From: Butyrivibrio sp.
GTDB taxonomy: Bacteria; Bacillota; Clostridia; Lachnospirales; Lachnospiraceae
Reading direction: 5' to 3'
DNA: 64,000 nt
Assembly (NCBI GenBank): GCA_014799955.1
Contig: JAAVHB010000052.1
Location: 24,764 to 88,763 of the forward strand
The position numbers were made by a program, and so were the translations under genes. Shown here piece by piece: positions 25,324 through 33,749 of this stretch; within the stretch, counting starts at the first letter, position 1; each line of letters begins with the position of its first letter. A model generated the notes under the pieces. The model did no database searches. It worked only from the letters and a program-made list of their open reading frames with translations, and was not told where the DNA came from.

Positions 25324-27441
25324 ATGGACAGTATTATTGTAAAACAAGATGCAAAAGGAAGAATCATAACGGACTTCAACGAAAACTGGCGTTTTATGAA
25401 GCTTTCTCAAAAAAACGGTCTTTCAAAAGAAGTCTTTCAGAGCGAGGATTTCGACGACAGTTCATGGGAAAATATTTCCCTTCCCCACACATGGAACGAC
25501 GTTGACGGCGCGGACGGTATCTTTGCCGACGGCGAAGAAAGCGAGGGCTATTACCGCGGTCTTGGCGGATACAGAAAAACCGTCTATTTTTCTGCGGACA
25601 CATATGAAGGAAAGTCGGTTTTTATTGAATTTGAAGGCGCAAATACGGTTACTGAGCTTTATGTCAACGGGAGGCTTGCAGGCAGGCACGAAGGCGGTTA
25701 TTCCGCTTTCAGATTTAATATCACAGCATTTATTAAGCTTGATTCGGAAAACATTTTCGCCGTCCTTGTCAACAATGCCCCCACCGATTATATCGCTCCT
25801 ATAACAAACCAAGGCGATTTCACCAAAATGGGCGGAATCTACCGCGATGTAAAAATCATTGCCACAGAGCCCGTACATATTGACCTTCTGGATTTCGGTT
25901 CGTCGGGTATTTATATTACTCCGAAAAATATTTCAGAAAACCGAGCCGATACTGACATTCTTATCAAACCCGCAAACGACGGCAAAGAAAGCCGGACCGT
26001 AAGCGTTACAGTAAATATTCTCGGCATGGACGGCAAAATTAACGCTTCGGGAAACCGCGAAACAACTATTCTTGCGAATGCAAAAGCTCAGGCGGAATTT
26101 ATTCTGCCGATTGAAAATCCGGTTTTATGGAACGGCACCGAAAATCCCTATCTTTACACTGCCGAAATTATTTTGGAAGCGGACGGCAAAGTCCTTGACT
26201 GCTGTAAACAGGCTTTTGGCATACGCACGTATTATATCGACGCCGAAAAGGGATTTTTTCTCAACGGAAAATATCTCGACCTTCGTGGCGTGAATTATCA
26301 TCAGGACAGCTTTGAAAACGGCTGGGCAATGACGGACATACAGCGGGAACGCGATTACAAAATGATTCGCAAAATGGGCTGTACATCGGTGAGAATGGCA
26401 CATTATCAGCACGATAGCTATGAATACGAGCTTTGCGATAGGCTTGGGCTTACCGTATGGACGGAAATCGGAATAGTCAACAAGATGTCCGACGACGGAA
26501 CCGATAGCCTTGCTGTTTCGGAGAAATTTGCTGCCAATGCAAAGCAGCAGCTTACCGAGCTTATCAGACAGAATTACAACCACCCCTCCGTAATAGTGTG
26601 GGGGCTTTCAAACGAGCTTCATCAGATGACGGACGAAATCTACGGCATATATGCCGAGCTTAACGCGCTTGCAAAAACGGAGGACGAAACCCGACTTACC
26701 GCCTTTGCGGACAATCAGTTCTGGGGAAAATTTCTGGAGCTTCCCCCGGATACCGTGGGATACAACAGATACTTCGGCTGGTATAAGGACGCAGGTCCCG
26801 CCGATAATTTCGGCGAATGGCTTGACTCGTATCACATAATAAAAGAACCCCGCCCCATATGCGTTTCCGAATACGGCGGTGGCGCGGCAATGTCGCAATT
26901 CAAGGATAATATCGACTGGCTGGCAGACATTGATCCGTGGGGAGAGCGGCACTATCAGAATTACCAGTCGGCAATGCACGAAAAAATATGGGCGCAGTTT
27001 GCGCAAAGACAGTATCTTTGGGGTAAATATATCTGGTGTATGTTTGATTTCGCTTCCGACGGACGCAAAGAAGGCGACACGAAAGGGCAGAACGACAAGG
27101 GGCTTGCAACCCGCGAGCGTATACCGAAGGATTCCTTCTATTTCTACAAATCCGTCTGGAACGCCGAGCCCATGCTCCATCTTACGGAAAAAGGCTTTAA
27201 AAGCCGTATAAGCGCTATTCCGCAGATAAAAGCATATTCAAACTCAGACTGCGCGGAATTGTTTGTGAACGGCGTTTCACAAGGAATGATTAAACGCTCA
27301 GAGCTTGACGGCGCATACTCAACGGTATTTATCTGGAAGAGCGTCGAAATAGCTAAGGAAAAAGAAAACGAAATCCTTGCCAAAGCTTTTTTTGCGGACG
27401 GAACAATTCTGGAGGACAGGGCGTTCTGGACGGGAATCTGA
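25324..27441 (+). CDS. Glycoside hydrolase family 2 (beta-galactosidase/glucuronidase type)
   Basis: A 705-residue GH2 enzyme without a signal peptide, so cytoplasmic. The domains run in the usual order: sugar-binding jelly roll (about 15-180), immunoglobulin-like domain (about 190-300) and TIM barrel (about 305-600), with a short C-terminal beta domain. Catalytic residues are visible: acid/base Glu431 in 'VIVWGLSNEL' and nucleophile Glu516 in 'PICVSEYGGG'. The family's 'RGVNYHQD' sits near 321-328. It starts with GGAGG eight bases upstream, just after a terminator, and no clear promoter is visible. It could remove galactose from oligosaccharides released by the GH53 enzyme at 1.4-3.2 kb; beta-galactosidase is most likely, but glucuronidase cannot be ruled out. 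Confidence 0.9.
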   Translation: MDSIIVKQDAKGRIITDFNENWRFMKLSQKNGLSKEVFQSEDFDDSSWENISLPHTWNDVDGADGIFADGEESEGYYRGLGGYRKTVYFSADTYEGKSVFIEFEGANTVTELYVNGRLAGRHEGGYSAFRFNITAFIKLDSENIFAVLVNNAPTDYIAPITNQGDFTKMGGIYRDVKIIATEPVHIDLLDFGSSGIYITPKNISENRADTDILIKPANDGKESRTVSVTVNILGMDGKINASGNRETTILANAKAQAEFILPIENPVLWNGTENPYLYTAEIILEADGKVLDCCKQAFGIRTYYIDAEKGFFLNGKYLDLRGVNYHQDSFENGWAMTDIQRERDYKMIRKMGCTSVRMAHYQHDSYEYELCDRLGLTVWTEIGIVNKMSDDGTDSLAVSEKFAANAKQQLTELIRQNYNHPSVIVWGLSNELHQMTDEIYGIYAELNALAKTEDETRLTAFADNQFWGKFLELPPDTVGYNRYFGWYKDAGPADNFGEWLDSYHIIKEPRPICVSEYGGGAAMSQFKDNIDWLADIDPWGERHYQNYQSAMHEKIWAQFAQRQYLWGKYIWCMFDFASDGRKEGDTKGQNDKGLATRERIPKDSFYFYKSVWNAEPMLHLTEKGFKSRISAIPQIKAYSNSDCAELFVNGVSQGMIKRSELDGAYSTVFIWKSVEIAKEKENEILAKAFFADGTILEDRAFWTGI

Positions 27442-27455
27442 AACGCAAACGGCGG

Positions 27456-28448
27456 CTATTCGGCAAGAATTCCTTCAATTTCGGCGATTTCCTCATCCGT
27501 ATAGTCAAGCTTTTCTATACAAGCGACATTTTCCGCAATCTGTTCGGGTCTGCTTGCTCCGATAAGAACGGTCGCAACCGCATCGTTGTGAAGCACCCAT
27601 GAAAGCGCCGTCTGCGAAAGCTTCTGACCGCGCTTTGCGGCAATTTCATTCAGCCTATTCAGCTTGGAAACCATTTTAGCGTCAAGCTTGTCGGCAATCC
27701 ATGTATCTCCCCTGCCCACTCTTGAATCCTGAGGAACCTCTGCGAGATATTTATTTGTCAATAAACCCTGATAAAGAGGTGAAAATACCGCAAGACCTAT
27801 TCCGTTTTCCACGGCAAACTTATCAAGTCCGTCGTCTTCAATCCACCTATTGAGCATGGAATATGACGGCTGATTTGCAATAAACGGTGTACGCAGCTCG
27901 CGGAATATCTTTGTAATTTCTTCCGTCTGCTGCCTGTTGTAGTTGGATATACCCACATATAACGCCTTCCCCTGCTTTACGGCATTATCAAGCGCAAGAG
28001 CGGTTTCCTCAAGGGGCGTGTCCGGGTCAAAAATATGATGATAATAAATATCGACATAATCAAGCCCCATCCTTTTCAGACTCTGGTCGAGAGAAGCGGT
28101 GAGATATTTCCTTGAACCGTTTCTGTCGCCGTAAGGACCCGCCCACATTTCATAGCCCGCTTTTGTGGAAATGCACATCTCGTCACGGTAATGCCGCATC
28201 CCGTCAAGGATTTTTCCGAAATTTTCCTCAGCGCTGCCATTGTACGGATTGCCGTAATTGTTGGCGAGGTCGAAATGCGTTATCCCAAGATTAAACGCCG
28301 CGTGAACCATATTTTCCATATTCGCCAGACTGCCCCTGTGCCCGAAATTCTGCCACAGCCCAAGCGAAACGGCAGGAAGCTTCAATCCGCTTTTCCCGCA
28401 CCGTCTGTAAATCATTTTATCGTATCTTCTATCGTCCGCAATAAACAT
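27456..28448 (-). CDS. Aldo/keto reductase, YghZ-like
   Basis: A 330-residue NADPH-dependent aldo/keto reductase of the Kv-beta-like/YghZ group. The catalytic tetrad is visible: Asp and Tyr in 'THFDLANNYG', Lys in 'ISTKAGY', and His in 'DIYYHHIFDPDTP'. The cofactor end has 'IGASRPEQIAENV'. Relatives such as YghZ reduce glyceraldehyde 3-phosphate and methylglyoxal. AAGGAGA lies upstream of the start. It converges on the GH2 gene with a 14-base gap. The natural substrate is uncertain. Confidence 0.9.
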   Translation of the reverse strand: MFIADDRRYDKMIYRRCGKSGLKLPAVSLGLWQNFGHRGSLANMENMVHAAFNLGITHFDLANNYGNPYNGSAEENFGKILDGMRHYRDEMCISTKAGYEMWAGPYGDRNGSRKYLTASLDQSLKRMGLDYVDIYYHHIFDPDTPLEETALALDNAVKQGKALYVGISNYNRQQTEEITKIFRELRTPFIANQPSYSMLNRWIEDDGLDKFAVENGIGLAVFSPLYQGLLTNKYLAEVPQDSRVGRGDTWIADKLDAKMVSKLNRLNEIAAKRGQKLSQTALSWVLHNDAVATVLIGASRPEQIAENVACIEKLDYTDEEIAEIEGILAE

Positions 28449-28489
28449 TTTCCATTCTCCTTATCATTCATATTATTCGCTTACAGAAT

Positions 28490-28521
28490 AAAAAAGACAC
28501 CGTGAGGTCACGGTATCTTTA
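28490..28521 (-). terminator. Terminator of the tRNA-Gly transcript
   Basis: Directly after the tRNA 3' end the minus strand has a near-perfect stem (AGATACCGTGA with TCACGGTGTCT) followed by a run of Ts. Confidence 0.85.
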
Positions 28522-28592
28522 AGCGGGTGATGGGAATCGAACCCACATATCCAGCTTGGAAGGCTGGTGTTCTACCACTGAACTACACCCGC
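28522..28592 (-). tRNA. tRNA-Gly (anticodon TCC)
   Basis: A 71-base cloverleaf on the minus strand. The acceptor stem GCGGGTG pairs with CACCCGC, discriminator T. The D arm begins 'TAGTTCAGTGGTAGAA'. The anticodon stem is CCAGC/GCTGG with loop CTTCCAA giving TCC, and the T arm is 'GTGGGTTCGATTCCCAT'. CCA is not encoded. A 10-base-scale promoter lies just upstream and a terminator follows, so it is transcribed alone. Confidence 0.97.
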
Positions 28593-28622
28593 ATATCAAT
28601 TATATTGTTTTCAACGAAAACT

Positions 28623-28651
28623 ATAATATCACAGGTTTGAGGTTTTGGCAA
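28623..28651 (-). promoter_or_regulatory. tRNA-Gly promoter
   Basis: TTGCCA (28646-28651) and TATTAT (28623-28628) on the minus strand, spacer 17, ending about 30 bases before the tRNA 5' end. Confidence 0.7.
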
Positions 28652-28660
28652 GAACTTTTT

Positions 28661-28692
28661 GAGGGATTTTCAACAATCGCCGAAAATCCCTC
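28661..28692 (-). terminator. Strong hairpin after the ABC permease gene (no T tract)
   Basis: An 11-bp perfect stem (GAGGGATTTTC with GAAAATCCCTC, loop 10) lies ten bases past the permease stop. Neither strand has a T run after it, so it may protect the mRNA 3' end rather than terminate. Confidence 0.45.
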
Positions 28693-28702
28693 TCCCCATT
28701 CA

Positions 28703-29329
28703 TTATCCCTCACGTTTTTTATAAAACGACACCGACAGGCACCATGAAAGCGCGTATACAGCGATTGCCGCGATACATATAACCGGCGCGATCCACGTAT
28801 GCATCTCAACACGGCTTCCTCCGCTTCTCAACAGATTCGCTGCGACAGCGGCTCCGGACAAAACAATACCTATCATGCAATAATAAGCAATCCTGCCCTT
28901 CTCAACCCCGAATTTAAACAAAAAAGGGAGCATAAGCGACGAGGCCGCGCAGGAAACCGTTTCACTTAAAAGCAAAAAATACAGATATTCCTCCAAATCA
29001 AACTTACCTGCCATATTCATTCTGACGGCAAGAGCGATTCCCGTCAGAATCATGACAAAGAGCTGGCAGCACAGCCCAACAAGATATTTTGCCGAAACAA
29101 TCTCCGCTCCGGTATACGGCAATCCCTTGCAGTACATATCCCATTTGCTGCGCTCGTCGTATGCCATCAGCGTCACCGGAATCATTCCCGTCAGCAGACA
29201 GGGATAAAAGCCGAAGAACAGACTATCCTTGCCTACAGCAAACACTAAAATAAATATCAATGCGACCAGAAGATACCACCTGCAATATTTTGTCAGCATA
29301 TAAAAATCCTTTAAAAGAAGTCCCTTCAT
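28703..29329 (-). CDS. ABC-2 type transporter permease
   Basis: A 208-residue membrane protein with about six hydrophobic helices, starting 'MKGLLLKDFYMLTKYCRWYL', the usual N-terminus of small ABC-2 permeases in YtrA-type operons. The loop after helix 2 has 'YDERSKWDMYCKGLPYTGAE', typical of the family. It follows the ATPase gene by 14 bases and would pair with it as an exporter. The substrate is unknown; related operons respond to cell-wall antibiotics. Confidence 0.87.
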   Translation of the reverse strand: MKGLLLKDFYMLTKYCRWYLLVALIFILVFAVGKDSLFFGFYPCLLTGMIPVTLMAYDERSKWDMYCKGLPYTGAEIVSAKYLVGLCCQLFVMILTGIALAVRMNMAGKFDLEEYLYFLLLSETVSCAASSLMLPFLFKFGVEKGRIAYYCMIGIVLSGAAVAANLLRSGGSRVEMHTWIAPVICIAAIAVYALSWCLSVSFYKKREG

Positions 29330-29343
29330 AATATTTCTCCTCC

Positions 29344-30222
29344 TTAATCTTCCCGCAGGGCATTTGCGTGCCGAACGGGACTTTCTTTAACCATGAATAC
29401 AAACAACTCCTCAATACTTACCGGACTGATATTAAAATCCGCCGGAATTTTATCGCGAAGAACCATAGCCTCAACCCCATAGGGCGACACCTTTTTATGC
29501 ATGATTGCGGCGGAATCAAGCCGCTCCAGTTCTCTCTCGCCGCAGCGGACAATCCCGTATTCGGAAAGCAGCAAATCCTTTTCCTCGCAAAGAAGCATCC
29601 TGCCCTTGTGCAGAAAAGCCACATAGTCGCACAGCTTTTCAAGGTCGCTTACAATATGGGAGGAAATCAGGACGGAATGATTTTCGTCCCTGGTGAATTC
29701 TACCAGCATCTCAACCACCTCGTCGCGCACAACCGGGTCGAGCGGCGCCGTCGCCTCGTCAAGCAGCAAAAGCTTCGCACCATGTGACATGGCTATCGCG
29801 ATACCGAGCTTCATTTTCATTCCACGCGAAAAATCCTTGAAGGGCTTGTTATACGGAATCGCCATTTTGTCGAGCATACGTGAGTATTCGCCGTCGTTCC
29901 AATTACTGAAAGTAAGCCTCATAATTTTGGCTACTTGTTTTGCATTCAGGCATTCGGGGATTCCCACCTCGTCCATGACAACCCCGACCTCCTCTTTTAT
30001 AAGCCTGATATCTTCGCCGTTATCTCTGCCAAGAATTTTTACCGTGCCCTCGTCCTTATGAAGCATATTCAGAATCAGCTTTACGGTTGTGCTCTTTCCC
30101 GCGCCGTTTTCGCCTATAAACCCCATAATACAGCCGCTTGGCAGCGTCAGACTCAGATTATCCAACTTAAAGCCGCCGAAGCTTTTTGTCAGATTTTTAA
30201 TTTCAAGTGCGTTCATTTCCAT
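29344..30222 (-). CDS. ABC transporter ATP-binding protein
   Basis: A 292-residue ATPase with Walker A 'GENGAGKSTT', a signature variant 'FSRGMKMKLGIA' and Walker B 'LLLLDEATAPLDP', plus the H-loop 'LISSHIVSDLEKL'. The C-terminal 70 residues are an accessory tail typical of YtrB/BcrA-like proteins. The last residues, 'KESPVRHANALRED', are encoded by a copy of the same 42-base sequence that is repeated four times in the degV leader (53492-53659). The start overlaps the GntR regulator gene by ten bases. It powers the permease encoded next. Confidence 0.92.
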   Translation of the reverse strand: MEMNALEIKNLTKSFGGFKLDNLSLTLPSGCIMGFIGENGAGKSTTVKLILNMLHKDEGTVKILGRDNGEDIRLIKEEVGVVMDEVGIPECLNAKQVAKIMRLTFSNWNDGEYSRMLDKMAIPYNKPFKDFSRGMKMKLGIAIAMSHGAKLLLLDEATAPLDPVVRDEVVEMLVEFTRDENHSVLISSHIVSDLEKLCDYVAFLHKGRMLLCEEKDLLLSEYGIVRCGERELERLDSAAIMHKKVSPYGVEAMVLRDKIPADFNISPVSIEELFVFMVKESPVRHANALRED

Positions 30223-30590
30223 TCCTCCAAACTGAAATTAACCATAGCCAATATTTCCTCTCTGCTCAGATTGCATGAAGCGGCAAGCTGCACAATCTGC
30301 TCAATAAGTTCCTCGATTTTTTTCAGATTCTCCTCTCTTATAAGCTCCACGTTTTTTGGCGCAACATAACAGCCCTTCGCCTGTACCGTGTAGATAAATC
30401 CCTCCTTTTCAAGCTCGTCATAGGCGCGTTTAGTCGTAATAAAGCTGATGCGCAAATCCTTAGCGAGCCCCCGTATTGATGGAAGCAGTTCATTTTCCTT
30501 CAGCGCGCCGCTTATTATCTGATTCTTAATTTGAGAATAAATCTGGTCGTAAATAGGCGAGCCGCTTTTGTTGTCAATCAGTACCTCCAT
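30213..30590 (-). CDS. GntR family regulator, YtrA subfamily
   Basis: A short GntR protein of 125 residues. It has the winged helix ('PIYDQIYSQIKNQIISGALK', 'LPSIRGLAKDLRISFITTKR') and a small helical tail but no large ligand domain, as in YtrA. YtrA-type repressors sit first in operons with an ABC exporter and repress them until an inducer appears. It overlaps the ATPase gene. The promoter ahead has a palindrome over the -10 region, a likely autoregulatory operator. Confidence 0.93.
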   Translation of the reverse strand: MEVLIDNKSGSPIYDQIYSQIKNQIISGALKENELLPSIRGLAKDLRISFITTKRAYDELEKEGFIYTVQAKGCYVAPKNVELIREENLKKIEELIEQIVQLAASCNLSREEILAMVNFSLEEWK

Positions 30591-30610
30591 ATTTTCACTC
30601 CTCTCGCAAT

Positions 30611-30651
30611 CTGTATATGCGCATTATATACAGTTATAACAGATATGTCAA
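30611..30651 (-). promoter_or_regulatory. YtrA-type operon promoter with operator palindrome
   Basis: TTGACA (30646-30651) and TATAAT (30623-30628) on the minus strand, spacer 17. The perfect inverted repeat CTGTATAT-N7-ATATACAG at 30611-30633 covers the -10 box and start point, where a repressor would block transcription. Confidence 0.78.
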
Positions 30652-30674
30652 CAGGTTTATAAAATTTTGCCGTA

Positions 30675-30703
30675 TTGATTTAAACCGTCAAAAATAGTAA
30701 GAT
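30675..30703 (+). promoter_or_regulatory. EAL gene promoter
   Basis: TTGATT (30675-30680) and TAAGAT (30698-30703), spacer 17. AGGAGGA lies before the ATG at 30745. Confidence 0.6.
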
Positions 30704-30744
30704 AGATAAATAAATTATAACGAAAACATAAGGAGGATATTTTT

Positions 30745-31944
30745 ATGGCTGAACAAACATATTCGCTTGACACAATAATGCGGGCACTTGAGAACCGCGA
30801 ATTTATTGTATATTATCAGCCTCAGTACAACGCGATTACCAACGGACTTAAAAGCGCCGAGGCCCTTGCGCGCTGGCGCTTAAGCGACGGAAGCATCGTT
30901 ATGCCCGGAAGCTTTATTCCGGTTCTGGAGAGCGGTCCGGAGATTATGGAGTTAGACTGGTACATACTGCGCGAGGTATGCCGTTTTCTTCATATGCAGG
31001 AGGAAAAACAGATTCACCGCGTTCCCGTTGCGGTCAATTTCTCAAGACTCCATTTTGACGACGGAGATTTTTTGCCAAAACTGCTTGAAACTGTAGACGG
31101 CTTCGGCGTTCCGCACAGGCTTGTCGAGGTTGAGATAACCGAGTCGGCACTCTCCGAAAACGGCGATGAAATCATATCGCAGGTAAAAGAAATCAGGGCG
31201 GCGGGCTTCTCGGTCGCAATAGACGATTTCGGCAGCGGTCTTTCCTCTCTGAGCTTTGTAAAGGATATGGACGTTGACGTGCTGAAAATCGATAAGTCCC
31301 TTTTAAACCAGAACTGTGAGGACGAAAAGGAAAGAATCGTTCTTGAAAGTATTTTCATGTTCGCGCACAGGCTGAAGCTGAAGACCATTGCCGAGGGAGT
31401 CGAAACCAGAGAGCAGCTCGGTTTTTTGCGCACCTGCGACTGCAAGCTGATACAGGGCTTTCTTTTCTCCAAGCCGCTGCCGGAGGATGAATTTCTGAAA
31501 ATATGCGCCGAAGGAGAAAGTGCCGGACAAGCTGAGGACATCCTGACCGTACAGGCCCCCTCCGCCGCCACACAGCTTCTTCTGGACGCGGTATTTACAA
31601 GATACCCGTTGGTTATTTTTTCCAATCTTACAAGAAACAGCTTCTATATGATGGCGTACGAGAATTTTACAGCAAGAACCTGCCCGTCCACGGGAGTTTT
31701 CGACGAGCTTATCGAGCACGGCACGGCAACCATGCACCCCGACGACCAAGACGCGTTCAGACAGACCTTTGACAGACAGAATCTGCTGAAGGCTTACGAA
31801 AACGGCGAAAAATGGGTAAGCCTTACCACAAAGCAAATCGGCAACGACGGCGTATACCGCCGCGTGGAAACAACGGATTATTTTGTCAAAAATCCGTCGG
31901 CTGACGACGTGCTTGTAATCAGCCTTTGCCATAATCTTGAGTAA
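30745..31944 (+). CDS. Cyclic-di-GMP phosphodiesterase (EAL domain) with PAS-like tail
   Basis: A 399-residue protein. The EAL domain (about 8-250) keeps its catalytic and metal residues: 'SAEALARW' (Glu39), 'VEVEITESAL', 'AIDDFGSGLSSLSF', 'LKIDKSLL', 'IAEGVET' and 'IQGFLFSKPLP'. It should hydrolyse cyclic-di-GMP to pGpG. The last 130 residues, with 'MMAYENFTARTCPSTGVFDE' and 'ATMHPDDQDAFRQTF', resemble a PAS fold placed after the EAL domain, the reverse of the usual order. No membrane helix is present. A 78-bp segment of its 3' end (31821-31898) recurs at 35981-36058. Confidence 0.9.
   Translation: MAEQTYSLDTIMRALENREFIVYYQPQYNAITNGLKSAEALARWRLSDGSIVMPGSFIPVLESGPEIMELDWYILREVCRFLHMQEEKQIHRVPVAVNFSRLHFDDGDFLPKLLETVDGFGVPHRLVEVEITESALSENGDEIISQVKEIRAAGFSVAIDDFGSGLSSLSFVKDMDVDVLKIDKSLLNQNCEDEKERIVLESIFMFAHRLKLKTIAEGVETREQLGFLRTCDCKLIQGFLFSKPLPEDEFLKICAEGESAGQAEDILTVQAPSAATQLLLDAVFTRYPLVIFSNLTRNSFYMMAYENFTARTCPSTGVFDELIEHGTATMHPDDQDAFRQTFDRQNLLKAYENGEKWVSLTTKQIGNDGVYRRVETTDYFVKNPSADDVLVISLCHNLE
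31821..31898 (+). repeat. 78-bp direct repeat, copy 1 (inside the EAL gene)
   Basis: Matches 35981-36058 in the same orientation with two mismatches (positions 31828 and 31863). Both copies flank the ABC exporter/MarR cassette. Confidence 0.9.
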
Positions 31945-31959
31945 CAGGTTATTATAAAT

Positions 31960-33749
31960 TTAAACAAATTGAGAGTTATACAGCGTGCTGTAAAATCCGC
32001 CCTGTTTCAACAATTCCTGATGGGTTCCCTGTTCGGTAATCTCTCCGCCACGGACCACGAGAATAGTGTCCGCATTTTGTATGGTTGACAGCCTGTGGGC
32101 AATCACAAAGCTGGTTCTGCCCTTCATCAGCCCGTTCATCGCCTCCTGAATCTGGATTTCCGTTCTTGAGTCAACATTGGAAGTTGCTTCGTCCAGAATC
32201 AGCATCGGAGCGTCTGACAAAAATGCTCTTGCAATTGTGATCAGCTGCCGCTGCCCTTTTGAGATGTTTACGCCGTCATCGGAAAGCAATGTATCGTATC
32301 CGTCCGGCAGACTTTCAATATACCCGTCAATTTTGGCGGATTTTGCCGCTGCCCTGACTTCCTCCACGGTCGCATTTTCTCTGCCGTAGACTATGTTTTC
32401 AAAAATAGTGCCGTGAAAAAGCCATGTTTCCTGAAGCACCATGGTATAAGCGAGCCGCAGATCCTCACGCCTGATTCTGAGCGACGGTACTCCGTCAATG
32501 CGAATTTCGCCCGAAACAGGATCGTAAAAGCGCATAAGCAAATTGATAATCGTGGTTTTACCGGCACCCGTGGGTCCGACAATGGCAATCATCTGACCGG
32601 GTTTCGCCGTCACCGAAACATTATGCAGAATAATCCTGTCCTTTTTGTAGCCGAAGGTCACATCTTCTAATTCCACCATTCCATTTACCTGCTCTGTACG
32701 TTTTGCATCGGCAGCATCCGCCTGCTCCGGTTCTTCGTCCAGCACCCTGAATACACGCTCCGCAGCTGAAAAAGCAGACTGAAACTCATGCATAATATTT
32801 GAAAATTCGTTTATAGGCCCCGCAAATTTTCTGGAATACTGTACAAATTGCGCCACGCCTCCCAGCGTAATGAAAAACGCGGAACCCGCAAGTATCAAGC
32901 CATTCTCGGAATACATATACAAAATACCCCCGAATATAGCCACAAGAGAAAGCGAAACGTTGTTTATCAGGTTAATCGTCGGAAACAGCAGGGATGCATT
33001 GTATTCCGCATTGTAAAACGCATCCATTGCGTCATCGTTATGCTTATTGAATCGGCCGGAAATCACATCCTGCCGTCCGTATGCTCGGATACTTGCCGAA
33101 CCCGAAAGCATTTCTTCAGCGTAACCGTTAAGTTCCCCGTATTTTCGGGAGCGCGCGCTGAACATGGGACGCACCTTTTTGGAACGGCAGCGCGTAAAAA
33201 GTATGGCAACCGGCACGGTCACAGCAAATATCAGTATCATCGGTCCGGAAATTTTCCACATAAATATCAAAGAGCCTACAACCGTATATACACTTGTCAT
33301 TACCTGTACCAAATCGTTAGACAGGGATGTATTTACAGTGTCAATATCGTACGATATGCGGCTGATAATATCGCCCGTGGCGTTCGTGTCAAAGTATCCC
33401 ACAGGAAGTGTATTCAGCTTTTCAAATACCTGTTTACGCATAGTGTATACTATCCGCTGACTTAGGTGCACCATAATTACCGACAAAAAATAGGAAATAA
33501 CGGCGGAACCTGCGTAGCAGATTACCATTTTAATTACGCTCTCCCACACCGTGGTAAAATCCACGCCTGCAGACAGCCCTATTGCATCGATTGCCGCACC
33601 GGAATATCGCGGGCCTAAAAGTGATAGCTGGTTTGATACAAGTGTCAGCACCACGGCAAGAAAAAACATGGGCCATTGCTTAAGAATATATCCGCCCAGC
33701 CGGAGCATAGTTCCCCGATTGTCACGTTTGGGTTTTTTTATTTTATCAG
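31960..33749 (-). CDS. Heterodimeric ABC exporter, catalytically competent half
   Basis: A type IV ABC half-transporter of about 596 residues: six membrane helices (to about residue 315) and one ATPase domain. Walker A is 'GPTGAGKTTI', Walker B 'MLILDEATSNVD' with the catalytic Glu, and the H-loop 'VIAHRLSTI'. The signature is altered to 'ISKGQRQL'. The partner has the opposite pattern, so together they form one working and one degenerate ATP site as in BmrCD or LmrCD drug exporters. The likely start is a TTG at 33749 with GGGAGGTG upstream, overlapping the partner's stop; the longer frame to 33822 runs inside the partner gene. Confidence 0.92.
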
